Shown: positions 33,049-43,002, counted from the stretch's first letter. The stretch is DNA of 64,000 nucleotides from an uncultured Bacteroidota bacterium (GCA_902786595.1 CADADB010000011.1:25462-89461), one strand, 5' to 3'. Notes: a model not told the origin generated them from the sequence alone. Program-made: numbers and translations.

Positions 33049-34851
33049 TTAACCCAGCATGATATACAAATCGGGATACTGATGCGGGGATTCTTTTTTG
33101 TGGCGCGTGAGAGCGAAGGCCATCGTCAGCGTGCCGATACGACCGCAGTACATGTTGACAATGAGGATCACTTTTGCCATCCAGTTCCAGTTGGCGCATT
33201 CGCCGGTGGACAATCCGCACGTGGTGAAGGCCGAGAAGGATTCAAACAGCGCATGAAGCAGCTGAACATCCGGTTGCACGACCGTGAGCAGAAAACAGGA
33301 AATGAGCATGAACGCCGCTGACATCATCATGATGGTGGTTGCTTTTTCCACCAATGACGGCGAGATGGCTTTATGATCGAACTCAATGTTTTTCTTACCT
33401 TGTACAGTGGCGATCACAGATTTGATGACAATGAACAATGTGGTGGTTTTGATACCGCCACCGGTGGAGCTGGGAGAGCCGCCGATAAAGATGGCCAACA
33501 ATATCAAGAGGATAGTTGACAAGTGCATCATATTGATATCCAACACGTTGAAACCGGAAGTACGACAGGTGACCACTTGAAAGATGGTGGTGAAAATTTT
33601 ATTGCCCATACCATCGATATTCTTCAAAGTGTTATTGTACTCCAGCAGGAAGAATAGAATGCTGCCAATAATGAGAATGGCAAAGGTGACGTAAAGGACG
33701 ATTTTGGTTTGCGGCATCAGCGATTTCCAGTGGTATTTGTTACGTTCGCGGATGTAGCGGTAGCTGAAGAAGTCGCGGATGGTAAGGAAGCCGATGCCGC
33801 CAAGGAATACTAACGCCATAATCACCACTTGCGGGAAATAACTGCCCGGTACACCAAGGTTTAGCAGACTATCGTCAATGAGCACAAAACCACCGTTGTT
33901 AAATGCTGATACCGTGTAAAAAATGGAGAAAAAGAGGTTTTGCTTGTCAGAAATGAAGAAACCAGTCGATTTCCAGTAGGTGAAAAGGAATGCCACGCCC
34001 GCTGCTTCAATGATGAAAGTGGTCAGCACAATGCTTCGCAACAACCCCACGGAATCGGAAAGACGGTCTGCAGACATCATGTCGCGAATCATGTACTGGT
34101 AGCGGAGACCGACCATGGAGCGCGACAAAAACGTAGAGAAGAACGTTGCGAAAGAGAGGATGCTCATACCGCCCAACTGGATCAGCATCAGAATCACCAC
34201 CTGCCCTTTGAAGGTGAAACAGGCCGATGTGCTTACCACCGAAAGTCCTGTGATACAGCTGGCACTGGTTGCAGTGAAAAGTGCGTCAATAAAGGAGATT
34301 CCGTTGGTGGTCATGCGGGGCATCATCAGCAGAATAGTACCGATGGATATGAGGAAAAGGAACGACCCGACCATCAATATGGGAGGGCTGAGATGGTATT
34401 TTCCCAAGGTGCTGCTCATCTTCGCCATCTCCACCAGAACAATGATCAAAAAGTAGAACTGGATGAATATCAGATAGATATTCTCGAAATTATGCGCATT
34501 GACAATGTCTATATGGAAAACATTTATGGAGACGAACTGTAGAATGAGCAGAAGGATAATCAAAAATTCCACCCACGATTGTTTGAGGTATTCTTTGCGA
34601 TGCAACGAGTAGAAGAGCTGTACGAAATATTTGGCTACGTAGAAGCAGAGACTGATGTGTATTATCCAGCGAATGAGCGTTTTAACCTGCGGGGTGATAT
34701 AAAGGCCGTGGTAGCAGAAAATACACGCAATGGTCACGATGGAAATCACCAAGCTGCAAATCCGCAAAATCCGCTGTATGCGGTCTTTGTGGTTCACAAT
34801 GTGAACACGGAGTTTTCCGTTGTACTCGTCGTGATTTCCGAAAAAGAACAT
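33049..34851 (-). CDS. trkH: Potassium uptake protein, TrkH/KtrB family
   Basis: 600 residues. Roughly the first 160 add extra hydrophobic helices beyond the core. Then four membrane-pore-membrane repeats are visible, with selectivity-filter-like segments TATSASCITGLSV, SAFNNGGFVLID, TCRTSGFNVLDI and SAFTTCGLSTGE, and the intramembrane gating loop GGSPSSTGGGIKTTT. It imports K+ together with Na+ or H+ across the inner membrane. Its ATG overlaps the trkA stop by one base (TAATG), so the gating subunit and pore are translationally coupled. Confidence 0.93.
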   Translation of the reverse strand: MFFFGNHDEYNGKLRVHIVNHKDRIQRILRICSLVISIVTIACIFCYHGLYITPQVKTLIRWIIHISLCFYVAKYFVQLFYSLHRKEYLKQSWVEFLIILLLILQFVSINVFHIDIVNAHNFENIYLIFIQFYFLIIVLVEMAKMSSTLGKYHLSPPILMVGSFLFLISIGTILLMMPRMTTNGISFIDALFTATSASCITGLSVVSTSACFTFKGQVVILMLIQLGGMSILSFATFFSTFLSRSMVGLRYQYMIRDMMSADRLSDSVGLLRSIVLTTFIIEAAGVAFLFTYWKSTGFFISDKQNLFFSIFYTVSAFNNGGFVLIDDSLLNLGVPGSYFPQVVIMALVFLGGIGFLTIRDFFSYRYIRERNKYHWKSLMPQTKIVLYVTFAILIIGSILFFLLEYNNTLKNIDGMGNKIFTTIFQVVTCRTSGFNVLDINMMHLSTILLILLAIFIGGSPSSTGGGIKTTTLFIVIKSVIATVQGKKNIEFDHKAISPSLVEKATTIMMMSAAFMLISCFLLTVVQPDVQLLHALFESFSAFTTCGLSTGECANWNWMAKVILIVNMYCGRIGTLTMAFALTRHKKESPHQYPDLYIMLG

Positions 34852-35546
34852 TACAGATTGATTTTGATGAAGTTGTCTATATCGCGGTCCTTGCCGAACA
34901 GTACGAAAACATCGCCTTTGCGAATGACGGTGGAGTTGTCGGGCACACCGATAATGTGCTGTTTTGTAGTGAGTTCCTTGTTTTCGATTTCCTCAAAATT
35001 ACGTCGTATCGTTACCAAGCTGAGGTGGTGGTTGTCGCGGAAGTTGATGTCGCCGAGGGTGAGTCCTTCGAGGCGGTCGGGGGCAATGATGGAGGCGATA
35101 CGGTATTCATCGGGCATCTGCAAGTAGGACAAGATGTTAGGATTGCTCAGACGCTCCGCTAAATTGGTTGCCAGTTCCTCTTCGGGCGACAGGAATTCCG
35201 TGATGCCCATTTTCTCCAGAATGGTTTGCTGGTGAGTGCCTTTGATTCGGCTGTAAATCTTTTCAATGCCCAAGTCAATGAGGTTGGAGATACAAAGAAG
35301 CCGTTCCACGAAATCATCGCCGATAGCCACAATTACGGCGTCAAAATCCTTGATGTTTTCGTTGAGCAGGGCGCGTTTGTCGGTGGCGTCGGTGCAGACG
35401 GCATAAGCTACGTCGTCACTGATATTCTGCACTTTTTTCATGTCTTTGTCGATGACCAACACCTCGAACCCTTTTTCCGAAAGGGCTAAGCTGATTGCCT
35501 GACCGAACTGACCTGCGCCTATGACGGCAAATTTCTTCTGAGCCAT
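34851..35546 (-). CDS. trkA: Potassium uptake gating subunit, TrkA/KtrA (RCK domains)
   Basis: 231 residues. RCK_N Rossmann start KFAVIGAGQFGQAISLALSEKGFEVLVIDKD (nucleotide-binding GxGxxG), DATDKRALL and SRIKGTHQQ, followed by an RCK_C domain (LEGLTLGDINFRDNHHLSLVTI ... GDVFVLFGKDRDIDNF). Single RCK pair length points to the KtrA layout rather than the doubled E. coli TrkA. It binds ATP/ADP or NAD(H) at the cytoplasmic face and gates the TrkH/KtrB channel encoded directly downstream. Confidence 0.93.
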   Translation of the reverse strand: MAQKKFAVIGAGQFGQAISLALSEKGFEVLVIDKDMKKVQNISDDVAYAVCTDATDKRALLNENIKDFDAVIVAIGDDFVERLLCISNLIDLGIEKIYSRIKGTHQQTILEKMGITEFLSPEEELATNLAERLSNPNILSYLQMPDEYRIASIIAPDRLEGLTLGDINFRDNHHLSLVTIRRNFEEIENKELTTKQHIIGVPDNSTVIRKGDVFVLFGKDRDIDNFIKINL

Positions 35547-35589
35547 AATTTCAATCGTTTAGAAAACGGCGAAAATAAAAAATTTTCCG

Positions 35590-38064
35590 CTACTTTTTCA
35601 ATTTTACTACTGTGATGCCTGCGCCACCGAGTTCGAGCATCTCATCATGAAACTCCACAACATTCTGTCTCTTAGATAGATACTGCCTTACAACGCTTCG
35701 TAAAATACCGTTTCCTTTTCCATGAAGAATGCGCAAATTATTTACGCCCAGCATTTCGGCTTCATCCAAATACTCTTCCAGATTGTGCATCATCTCTTCG
35801 GCCCGTTGCCCGCGCACATCCAAGGTGCTGTTGAAGTCGGAGAGTTTTTTGTTAAGGGCATCCGCAATGGTGCCGGTGTTGAATTGCGACACGTGGCCTC
35901 TTTCCACGTTTCGCGCCTCTTTCTTGCTGATTTTGATGAGCTTGTCGAGTTTGGTGCGGAAATTCACTGAATGGAAGGAAATCATCACGTCATTGCCGTC
36001 AATTTGTGTTACCTCGCCAGCAATTTGTGAATCCGGCATATAAACGGAATCGCCCACGCGGATGGTCTTATCCTGCACCTCTTCCGCAGTCTGTCGTTTC
36101 TCCACCGTTTTTTTCCGATGGACAGGAATGAGGGCTTTCACGGCTTCGGCCTCCGCTTTCTCCACATGTTCAATCTCCTTCTGCATCTCTTTTTTGAAGG
36201 ATTTCACCTCTTCCCGAGCTGCCTTGGTCTTCTCCGCATCAGCTTTTGACTCTTTGATTTCGCGAATCGTGTTCTCGATGATTTTGTTCGCGCTATCCAC
36301 AATGTAGTTGGCCTGGTTTTTGGCTTTAGTGAGAATCTCCTTGCGCTGTTTGTCGAGTTGAGCGAACTTCTCGGCGTATTCGTCAATCATCACCGCTAAT
36401 TGGTCATCGGCGGCACGCACCATCTTGAGCTTCTGTTCCGTCTCGATCTGCGTGATTTCAATTTCCTCCAGTTTCCGTTCGTAGTCGATTTGAGCCGTGC
36501 CGGATTTCTGAATCGCATTGTCGATGATTTGCGGATTCAGTCCGATTTGGCGGGCAATCTCGTAGGTGAAAGAGCTGCCGGGTTTACCGATTTTGAGGAC
36601 GAAAAGCGGAAGTAACGCATTGGTGTCGAACAACATGGCACCGTTTTCGGCTTCCGGATGCGTGTCGGAGAACATCTTGAGGTTGCCATAGTGCGTGGTG
36701 ATGATGCCGAACGCTTTCGTGTCGTAGTAACGTTCCAAAATCGATTCGGCTAACGCCCCGCCTAGGGTAGGTTCGGTGCCGCTGCCGAATTCGTCAATCA
36801 AGAACAACGACTTGGCGTTAAGATGTTCGTCCATCATCTTAAGATTCTGCAAATGAGAACTATATGTACTCAAATCATTATCGATGGATTGTTCATCGCC
36901 AATGTCAATGAAGATATGGTCGAAGATGCCCATGTCCGAGGTGCTCAGCATTGGGACGGGCAGGCCGCATTGCATCATATATTGCAGTAGGCCAACGCTT
37001 TTCAGGCATACGGACTTGCCGCCGGCGTTGGGTCCGGAAATGATCAGAATCCGTTTTTCAGGCAGCAATCGGATGTCCAACGGCACCACCTCTTTGTGGT
37101 GTTTTTTGTAGTTGAGGTAGAGTAGGGGATGTTTGGCCTGGTACCACTGCACCATAGTTTTCGGATGAATATGGGGCACTGAAGCGTCAATGTCGATGGC
37201 GAAGAGGGCTTTAGCGCGAAGGAAGTCGTATTTGCCCATCAGTTTTTGGGTATCGAGTAGGTCATCGATGAGTGGACGGATGGTGTCGGTAATTTCCGTC
37301 AGGATGCGGATGATTTCGCGTTGTTCGGCATTTTGCAATTCCTTGAGTTCGTTGTTGGCATCAAAAACCTCCGTCGGTTCGATGAAAACGGTCTGTCCGG
37401 TGGCGGACTCATCGTGTACGAAACCGCGCAAACGGCGTTTGAACTGGGCGGAAACGGGAATGCAGAGTCGTCCGTTGCGAATGGTCATTTCGGCATCCTC
37501 CTTCACGATGCCGTCCTGCTTGGCAGTGGCAAGAATCTTGCGGATTTGTCGGTCGGCATCGCGGGAGAGGCGATTCATCGCTCCTTTGATGTGGGCCAGT
37601 TCGTCGGAGGCGTTGTCGCGCATTTGACCTTTATCGTCCAAGATGCGGTTGATGGCGCTCGTCAGGTCGCGCTGCAGCGGCATCTCCGCGCACATCGACC
37701 AAAGGCGCGGGTAACGGTTGTCTTCGTGGCGCACCTTGAAATAGACGAAGATGTTGGTCATGGACTGGATGAACCCGCGCAGGCAGGCGAGTTCTTCGAG
37801 TTCGATATGGGTACCGTCAATACGGAGCCGTTTCAGTGTTTCGCGGAGGTCGTAGAAGTCCTGTGCGGGAAAGGGTTCATCGAAGAGCAGCAGCTGGCGG
37901 AACTCTTCCACCGCTTCCAATGCGGGCATGATCTGCAGCATGTCGGTCATAAACTGCATACTTTCCACCGCTTCCGCTCCTTGCGGACTCAGGCAGTGTT
38001 CCAGGATCAGCCGCCGCACGATGTCAAAACCGATTTTCTCCTCAAAATTATCTGGATAGAGCAT
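35590..38064 (-). CDS. mutS2: MutS2-family protein (ribosome rescue/recombination ATPase)
   Basis: 824 residues from ATG 38064. Core and lever helices lead into the ATPase domain with Walker A ISGPNAGGKSVCLKSVGL, Walker B LFLIDEFGSGTEPTLGGAL and TTHYGNLKMF. A coiled-coil clamp (EYAEKFAQLDKQRKEILTKA onward), a KOW-like segment (RVGDSVYMPDSQIAGEVTQI) and a C-terminal Smr nuclease domain (LDVRGQRAEEMMHNLEEYLD; LHGKGNGILR) follow. MutS2 suppresses recombination and splits collided ribosomes. The frame stays open to 38130, but the promoter box at 38093-38100 lies inside that extension, so 38064 is chosen. Confidence 0.95.
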   Translation of the reverse strand: MLYPDNFEEKIGFDIVRRLILEHCLSPQGAEAVESMQFMTDMLQIMPALEAVEEFRQLLLFDEPFPAQDFYDLRETLKRLRIDGTHIELEELACLRGFIQSMTNIFVYFKVRHEDNRYPRLWSMCAEMPLQRDLTSAINRILDDKGQMRDNASDELAHIKGAMNRLSRDADRQIRKILATAKQDGIVKEDAEMTIRNGRLCIPVSAQFKRRLRGFVHDESATGQTVFIEPTEVFDANNELKELQNAEQREIIRILTEITDTIRPLIDDLLDTQKLMGKYDFLRAKALFAIDIDASVPHIHPKTMVQWYQAKHPLLYLNYKKHHKEVVPLDIRLLPEKRILIISGPNAGGKSVCLKSVGLLQYMMQCGLPVPMLSTSDMGIFDHIFIDIGDEQSIDNDLSTYSSHLQNLKMMDEHLNAKSLFLIDEFGSGTEPTLGGALAESILERYYDTKAFGIITTHYGNLKMFSDTHPEAENGAMLFDTNALLPLFVLKIGKPGSSFTYEIARQIGLNPQIIDNAIQKSGTAQIDYERKLEEIEITQIETEQKLKMVRAADDQLAVMIDEYAEKFAQLDKQRKEILTKAKNQANYIVDSANKIIENTIREIKESKADAEKTKAAREEVKSFKKEMQKEIEHVEKAEAEAVKALIPVHRKKTVEKRQTAEEVQDKTIRVGDSVYMPDSQIAGEVTQIDGNDVMISFHSVNFRTKLDKLIKISKKEARNVERGHVSQFNTGTIADALNKKLSDFNSTLDVRGQRAEEMMHNLEEYLDEAEMLGVNNLRILHGKGNGILRSVVRQYLSKRQNVVEFHDEMLELGGAGITVVKLKK

Positions 38065-38092
38065 ATAAGTTTCGTCAGTTTTAAAATGGCGG

Positions 38093-38100
38093 CAAAGGTA
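38093..38100 (-). promoter_or_regulatory. -7 box TACCTTTG of mutS2
   Basis: TACCTTTGCCGCC on the minus strand, 28 nt before the chosen start; excludes the longer N-terminus. Confidence 0.7.
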
Positions 38101-38131
38101 CGAAAATTTCGCTTTGTGATTTGAGGACATT

Positions 38132-38156
38132 TAGAGACGAGACATGCACATCTCTA
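38132..38156. repeat. Degenerate GTAGAGACG-family palindrome (copy 4)
   Basis: TAGAGA and TCTCTA arms remain, with CGAGACATGCACA between them; central symmetry is mostly lost. It lies between the SDR gene stop and the mutS2 promoter. Confidence 0.5.
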
Positions 38157-38160
38157 CAGA

Positions 38161-38949
38161 TTATACAAACTTCTTTTTCACGAGATCAATGACAAATCCC
38201 GGCAACAGAAAACACAACAACAGGAAAAAGTAATTGATGGCTCCGGGGATTTTCATTTTCCGGCCATGCAGGGTTGCGCGGACACCGCGTTTGGCAATCT
38301 GCTTGGGTTTCAGCATGACGCCAATGGCGCACAAACGCTTCCGCATTTTTACTGGTAGATTATAGAGGTCCGTATCAACGGCTCCAGGGCAGACACAGCA
38401 CACTTTCACTCCGTAATGGCTTAGTTCATAGTGAATTCCTTTTGAGAATTTCAACAAATAGGATTTCGAAGCTTGATAGACGGCGATGGTCGGGAAGCTC
38501 ATGAAAGCCGTGATGGAACCGGCGTTGAGGATGTAACCACACCGGTGCTCTTTCATCTTCTGCCCGAACAGCACGCATAAATCCGCGGGTGTGGTGCAGT
38601 GCAGCATGGTCATCTTGTGGCTCAGTGCCATCGGCTTGTCAACTGCCGCCCCAAAATAGAACATGCCGGCGTTGTTGACCAGCACTTCGATGATGAGGTT
38701 TTCGCTCTCGCAGAAGTCGAACAGCTCCTGCGCCGCATTTTCTGCAGTCAAATCTTGATATCGGGTTACGATTTGTTGTTCGGGAAACATCGCCTGCAAG
38801 CTCTTTTTCGCCTCCTCATTCAAATCCTCGCGATTACTGACAATCAAGATGTTGTATCCTTGTTGCGCCCACTCCTCCGCATAGGCGAGCCCGATTCCGG
38901 AACTTCCGCCCGTGACTAAAGCAAACGTGTTTTTCTTTGTATTATTCAT
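38161..38949 (-). CDS. Short-chain dehydrogenase/reductase
   Basis: 262 residues. Cofactor motif VTGGSSGIGLAYA, NNAGMFYFG, the catalytic Ser in LNAGSITAFMS and YQASKSYLLKF (Tyr-x3-Lys) give a complete classical SDR. Basic/Asn residues after the second strand (VSNREDL) suggest NADP(H) preference. The C-terminal 20 residues are hydrophobic (YFFLLLCFLLPGFVIDLVKKK), which may anchor it to the membrane. Substrate unknown; related enzymes reduce steroid-, sphingoid- or fatty-acyl ketones. Confidence 0.88.
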   Translation of the reverse strand: MNNTKKNTFALVTGGSSGIGLAYAEEWAQQGYNILIVSNREDLNEEAKKSLQAMFPEQQIVTRYQDLTAENAAQELFDFCESENLIIEVLVNNAGMFYFGAAVDKPMALSHKMTMLHCTTPADLCVLFGQKMKEHRCGYILNAGSITAFMSFPTIAVYQASKSYLLKFSKGIHYELSHYGVKVCCVCPGAVDTDLYNLPVKMRKRLCAIGVMLKPKQIAKRGVRATLHGRKMKIPGAINYFFLLLCFLLPGFVIDLVKKKFV

Positions 38950-38957
38950 AGTATCAT

Positions 38958-38978
38958 TTGAACTTTGAACCTTAAGCC
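38958..38978. repeat. Heptamer array TTGAACT across the sufS stop
   Basis: Three units (TTGAACT, TTGAACC, TTAAGCC) fill the SDR-sufS gap and include the sufS stop codon. A related stretch (CCTTAAACTTTGAACTT) occurs near 49632. Confidence 0.6.
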
Positions 38979-40174
38979 AGCATCATTTTAGCTTTGATGA
39001 CGGCGTTGACCAGCGCATCTGCCTCCTCAAACGTGTTATAGAGGGCGAAGGAGGCGCGGACGGTGCCGGAAATGCCGAAATGGGTCATAATGGGTTGTGT
39101 GCAGTGATGCCCTGTGCGCACCGCAATTCCTTGATGGTCAAGAAGAACGCCCATATCGTAAGGATGAATGTTACCTACAAGGAAGGAGATAACCCCTGTC
39201 TTATGGGCTGCTTCTCCGATGAAACGCATCCCTTCGATTTTGGACAGTTTTTCGGCGGTGTAAGCCAGCAGTTCCTGTTCGTATGCCGCGATCCTTTCCA
39301 AACCGATACTTTGGATGTATTCAATGGCTTTGCGCAAGCCGATGACATCGCCCACGGAAGGGGTGCCGGCCTCAAATTTGAAGGGCAGGTCGTTGTAGGT
39401 GGTTTTCTCGAACGTTACATCCTTGATCATTTCGCCACCACCTTGGTAGGGCTGCATTTCATTGAGCCACTGTGATTTACCATACATTACGCCGATACCC
39501 ATAGGAGCATACATCTTATGGCCGGAGAAGCAATAGAAGTCGCAATCGAGAGCTTGAACATCCACGGGACAGTGCGCCACCGATTGCGCGCCGTCGATGA
39601 GCACAGGCACGTTGTGTGAGTGCGCGATGCGGATAATCTCTTCAACAGGATTTATTGTTCCTAACGTATTGGAGACGTGTGTCACGGCCACAATTTTGGT
39701 TCGGTCCGTAATAAGACCGTCTAATTCGCTGATTATCAGCTCTCCTTTGTCGTTGAAGGGTAATACTTTTAGTTTCGCGCCATGTTCCGCGCAGGTCAAC
39801 TGCCATGGCACGATGTTGGAGTGGTGTTCCATTTCGGAGATGATGACCTCATCGCCTTCATGCAGGTAGGTGCGTCCGAAAGAGCTGGCAACCAAGTTGA
39901 TGGACTCAGTGGCTCCTCGCGTGAAGATGACTTCCTGCGTGGTAGGCGCATGGATGTATTGCCGCACGGCCTCCCGTGCCTGTTCGAATTCGTTGGTCGC
40001 TAACTGACTGAGACAGTGGACCCCACGATGGATGTTACTGTTGATGTGGAGGTAATAATCATTCAGCGCGTCAATTACTACTTGCGGCTTTTGCGTGGTG
40101 GCGGCATTGTCCAAATAGACGAGCGGTTTGCCGTAAACCTTTTCGTTTAATATGGGAAAATCGGATCTATTCAT
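38972..40174 (-). CDS. sufS: Cysteine desulfurase SufS
   Basis: 400 residues, group II class V aminotransferase. YLDNAATTQKPQ, RGATESINLVA, EMEHHSNIVPW, the PLP lysine in CFSGHKMYAP, and the catalytic loop RTGHHCTQP with its Cys are all present. It removes sulfur from cysteine for iron-sulfur assembly. The usual sufBCD partners are not in this window. Its start overlaps the upstream membrane-protein gene by 8 nt. Confidence 0.95.
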   Translation of the reverse strand: MNRSDFPILNEKVYGKPLVYLDNAATTQKPQVVIDALNDYYLHINSNIHRGVHCLSQLATNEFEQAREAVRQYIHAPTTQEVIFTRGATESINLVASSFGRTYLHEGDEVIISEMEHHSNIVPWQLTCAEHGAKLKVLPFNDKGELIISELDGLITDRTKIVAVTHVSNTLGTINPVEEIIRIAHSHNVPVLIDGAQSVAHCPVDVQALDCDFYCFSGHKMYAPMGIGVMYGKSQWLNEMQPYQGGGEMIKDVTFEKTTYNDLPFKFEAGTPSVGDVIGLRKAIEYIQSIGLERIAAYEQELLAYTAEKLSKIEGMRFIGEAAHKTGVISFLVGNIHPYDMGVLLDHQGIAVRTGHHCTQPIMTHFGISGTVRASFALYNTFEEADALVNAVIKAKMMLA

Positions 40175-40694
40175 GGGATGGATTATTTTCAGATGTCACA
40201 GAGTCAGTGTTTTGTAATGTGTCATTATTGTTTTGATTGTCAAAGGGTTTCATGTATCGTAGTTGGGTGGCGTACATCAGTACCCACAGCACGGACATGA
40301 TGATGCCGTTCAGGTCCATGGCCACAAGTCCGCCAATGACGAAATTCATCACGCAGAATTCCAAGATTTTACCGATGGTATAAACGTGGAAACCGGCTTT
40401 ATTCAATTTCGCCAACATAAGGAACGCGCCGGCGAACAGCATAAGCTGCACAGCGGCAAGAAGCAGGTATTGCCAGCTGTTGATGGAGGTGTAAATGGAC
40501 AATATTTGATCCACCTGGTCTGTCGGGAACATGCCCATATCCTTGATTGTCTCCATGGATTTCAACATATAGTCCGGTGCGAAAGCCCAGCAGATATAGG
40601 CGATGGCAGAAAAGGCGGAATTGAGCATCGTGATGATACCCAAAATCCATAATATTGGTGTGCGTTTCGGGGTAATGGTTTCGGGATTATTCAT
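40167..40694 (-). CDS. Hypothetical four-helix membrane protein
   Basis: 175 residues with four hydrophobic helices: WILGIITMLNSAFSAIAYIC, WQYLLLAAVQLMLFAGAFLML, GKILEFCVMNFVIGGLVAM, IIMSVLWVLMYATQL. A hydrophilic Asn/Asp-rich C-terminal tail (NQNNNDTLQNTD) follows. No family could be named. It overlaps tilS by 8 nt upstream and sufS by 8 nt downstream, so it is translated as part of the DUF4837-tilS-membrane protein-sufS run. Confidence 0.75.
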   Translation of the reverse strand: MNNPETITPKRTPILWILGIITMLNSAFSAIAYICWAFAPDYMLKSMETIKDMGMFPTDQVDQILSIYTSINSWQYLLLAAVQLMLFAGAFLMLAKLNKAGFHVYTIGKILEFCVMNFVIGGLVAMDLNGIIMSVLWVLMYATQLRYMKPFDNQNNNDTLQNTDSVTSENNPSHE

Positions 40695-42012
40695 AAATTT
40701 CTGCTTTTTGTTTTATTAGGTAACATTCGGTAGAAGTCTTGCACACTTTCCACCGCTCATCAGAACGTAAACCAATGATCCATAGGATATTATCTCCTGA
40801 ACAGAGAAGCCGGATTTTTTCTTTGGAGAAACGGTCTATTTTATGGTCGGTGAAATAGTCGCTGAGCTTTTGGCGGCCTTTTCCACCGAGCGGGTAAAAA
40901 AAGTCGCCATGCTGCCACGGACGGATCTGCAACGGAAAGTTGAGTTTTTCTTTAGGGATATAAAGAGAGTCCGGGCTTTTCTCAAAGACCATATCTTGTT
41001 GATATTCAAACTCCTCAACATAAAAATATTGTTTTAATTCATCCAAGGAACCGATTGTAATCGTTTTATTATCCGATTCTGTAGCAGGTTGAATGATAAA
41101 AAAGTCTCTGTCAATCAATAAGATGTGAGAGTCAGAATAAAATTGTTTACCGGATTGGAATTGCGTAGTAGCGGCCAGTTTTTCACTTATATCGGAAGAA
41201 AACCCATATTCGTTAAGTATCTCATATAAAACAAGTTCTCTGTCTTCGCAGGTTTCCAGCAATTGTCGGTTTATATAGTGTTTTTCACCGTTTTCGGATA
41301 CAATTCTGTTTTTTTCTGTTTTTATATATTTTTGATAATAAGCATATTGACGTTGCAAAAGATGTCGATTGCGTTCCGTTGTGGCTAAAAATTGCGGGTT
41401 GATGCATTCCAGTTGCGGGAGGACGGAGTGGCGGATTCGGTTGCGAGAAATGGATTCGTCCATGTTCGTATAGTCTTCAACGTGTGCAATACCTTGTTTT
41501 TCAGCATATTGTCGAATTTCCTGGGAAGTAAATGCCAACAAGGGTCGAATGATTTTACCGTTCACGGGTGGGATGCCGCACAATCCTTTCAAACCCGTTC
41601 CGCGACATAGATTAAGCAGTTGTGTTTCAGCATTATCGGTGCAGTTGTGCGCCACCACAATGAAGTCAAAATCGGTGGAGAGCTCCCTGAACCAGGAATA
41701 GCGCAAATCTCTCGCCACCATTTCCACTGATTTACCGGAGTTTTGCTGAATGGTTAGGGTGTCGAAATCGCGGATGAGAATTGGTGCACGCCATTGGGTG
41801 GCCAAGTTTTCCACAAAGTGCATGTCGCGGTTGGAATCCTCACCGCGGAGATGGAAATTGCAATGCGCTACAGCAAATGTCAGCCCGGCATCATGGAACA
41901 GCGATCCCATGACCGTTGAATCCGCCCCGCCGCTAACCGCCAAAAGGTAGCGATTGAGTCGGAAATCAGGACCAACCAATAAGCGTAATTCTTGCAAGAA
42001 GCGCGATAACAT
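40687..42012 (-). CDS. tilS: tRNA(Ile)-lysidine synthetase
   Basis: 441 residues from ATG 42012. PP-loop LAVSGGADSTVMGSLF, CNFHLRGEDSNRDM, AHNCTDNAETQLLNLCRGTGLKGLCGI and SRNRIRHSVLP define the N-type ATP pyrophosphatase. The C-terminal domain ends in PLGGKGRQKLSDYFTDHKI. It changes the wobble C34 of the AUA-reading tRNA-Ile to lysidine. The frame is open upstream to 42108 but would overlap the previous gene; the chosen start lies 1 nt after that gene's stop. Confidence 0.95.
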   Translation of the reverse strand: MLSRFLQELRLLVGPDFRLNRYLLAVSGGADSTVMGSLFHDAGLTFAVAHCNFHLRGEDSNRDMHFVENLATQWRAPILIRDFDTLTIQQNSGKSVEMVARDLRYSWFRELSTDFDFIVVAHNCTDNAETQLLNLCRGTGLKGLCGIPPVNGKIIRPLLAFTSQEIRQYAEKQGIAHVEDYTNMDESISRNRIRHSVLPQLECINPQFLATTERNRHLLQRQYAYYQKYIKTEKNRIVSENGEKHYINRQLLETCEDRELVLYEILNEYGFSSDISEKLAATTQFQSGKQFYSDSHILLIDRDFFIIQPATESDNKTITIGSLDELKQYFYVEEFEYQQDMVFEKSPDSLYIPKEKLNFPLQIRPWQHGDFFYPLGGKGRQKLSDYFTDHKIDRFSKEKIRLLCSGDNILWIIGLRSDERWKVCKTSTECYLIKQKAEIYE

Positions 42013-42013
42013 C

Positions 42014-42988
42014 TTAGTATTCAGACAGAGAACGAATTTTGAAGTAACGGCGGATCTCCATTTGCATATATTCAAAAGATCCGAAAATGACCGACTTGGG
42101 AACCTCATTTTTGCGCATCATCACCATGCCGGAGCTGGCTGGGTCGATGTAGGGAGTGATATCGGTTTCAAGGGAGAAGGAGAGGTCGAAATTGCGTACG
42201 GTCACACGGTCGAAGTTTCCGCTGACCTCTTCGAACATGATGCCATTCTCCTCGCAGAAAGCTTGCAGCATGGGGGCGGTTTCGTCCCACATCTCGGGTT
42301 TGTCGTTCGGATTAAAGTAGAAAACGACTGCATTGTAGTTAGGAAGGGTATCCACTATTTCGGACATTTCAAAACGGCCTTCTTTATTGATGAAAAATTG
42401 TTCGACCAAGTTTGTTTTGCGGTGATATTTTTCAGGGTCGTTGATGAAATCCTGTTTCGTGGCATTCGACACGGAGTGTATCCATTCGTATTCCTTTGTG
42501 GTTCGGAACTCGCCGCTCGGGAGACGCAAGGTATGCCATTGTTCGGTTTCCAGATTTTCACCGCGCTGGTTGGCCACACTTATGGCAACAGGCAGCACGT
42601 CAAGGATGCGCTGCGTGCCAAAACCGGAGGTGGTGGCGAGATAGACCCATTCACGGTTCTCAGACTGCAGCAGCCACAATTCCCGCCCTTCCGGCAGCCG
42701 TTCCACACATTCCACCCCCCATTTTTCAGGGAAGACAGATTTTGCCCTCCACTTATGCCCTTGAAAGTCCTGGGCTTTTTCCAGGAAACTCTCTAATACC
42801 TCATCCTGTAGAGGATACAGGGTGGTTTGGCTGTGAACGTCTGCGACTAATGTGTCACGAATGACATCCACAGGATAGATGACGGATTCACTGGAATTGT
42901 CGTCTTTATTGTTTCTTCTTGAAAAACAGCTTGTTAGAAGAACTGTCAAGATTAGGCCCAGGCAGATGGTTAAATGGTTTCGGTTCAT
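42014..42988 (-). CDS. DUF4837-type lipoprotein
   Basis: 324 residues from ATG 42988. Lipoprotein signal MNRNHLTICLGLILTVLLTSC (Cys21). The mature protein begins with a Ser/Asn-rich linker, then a globular alpha/beta region (VFPEKWGVECVERLPEGREL; IFGSFEYMQMEIRRYFKIRSL) matching my recollection of the Bacteroidota-only DUF4837 family; function unknown. A longer frame reaches 43069 inside a dispersed palindrome, but the -7 box at 43003-43010 excludes it. It starts the run with tilS. Confidence 0.75.
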   Translation of the reverse strand: MNRNHLTICLGLILTVLLTSCFSRRNNKDDNSSESVIYPVDVIRDTLVADVHSQTTLYPLQDEVLESFLEKAQDFQGHKWRAKSVFPEKWGVECVERLPEGRELWLLQSENREWVYLATTSGFGTQRILDVLPVAISVANQRGENLETEQWHTLRLPSGEFRTTKEYEWIHSVSNATKQDFINDPEKYHRKTNLVEQFFINKEGRFEMSEIVDTLPNYNAVVFYFNPNDKPEMWDETAPMLQAFCEENGIMFEEVSGNFDRVTVRNFDLSFSLETDITPYIDPASSGMVMMRKNEVPKSVIFGSFEYMQMEIRRYFKIRSLSEY

Positions 42989-43002
42989 TTTGAAATTTTT
43001 CG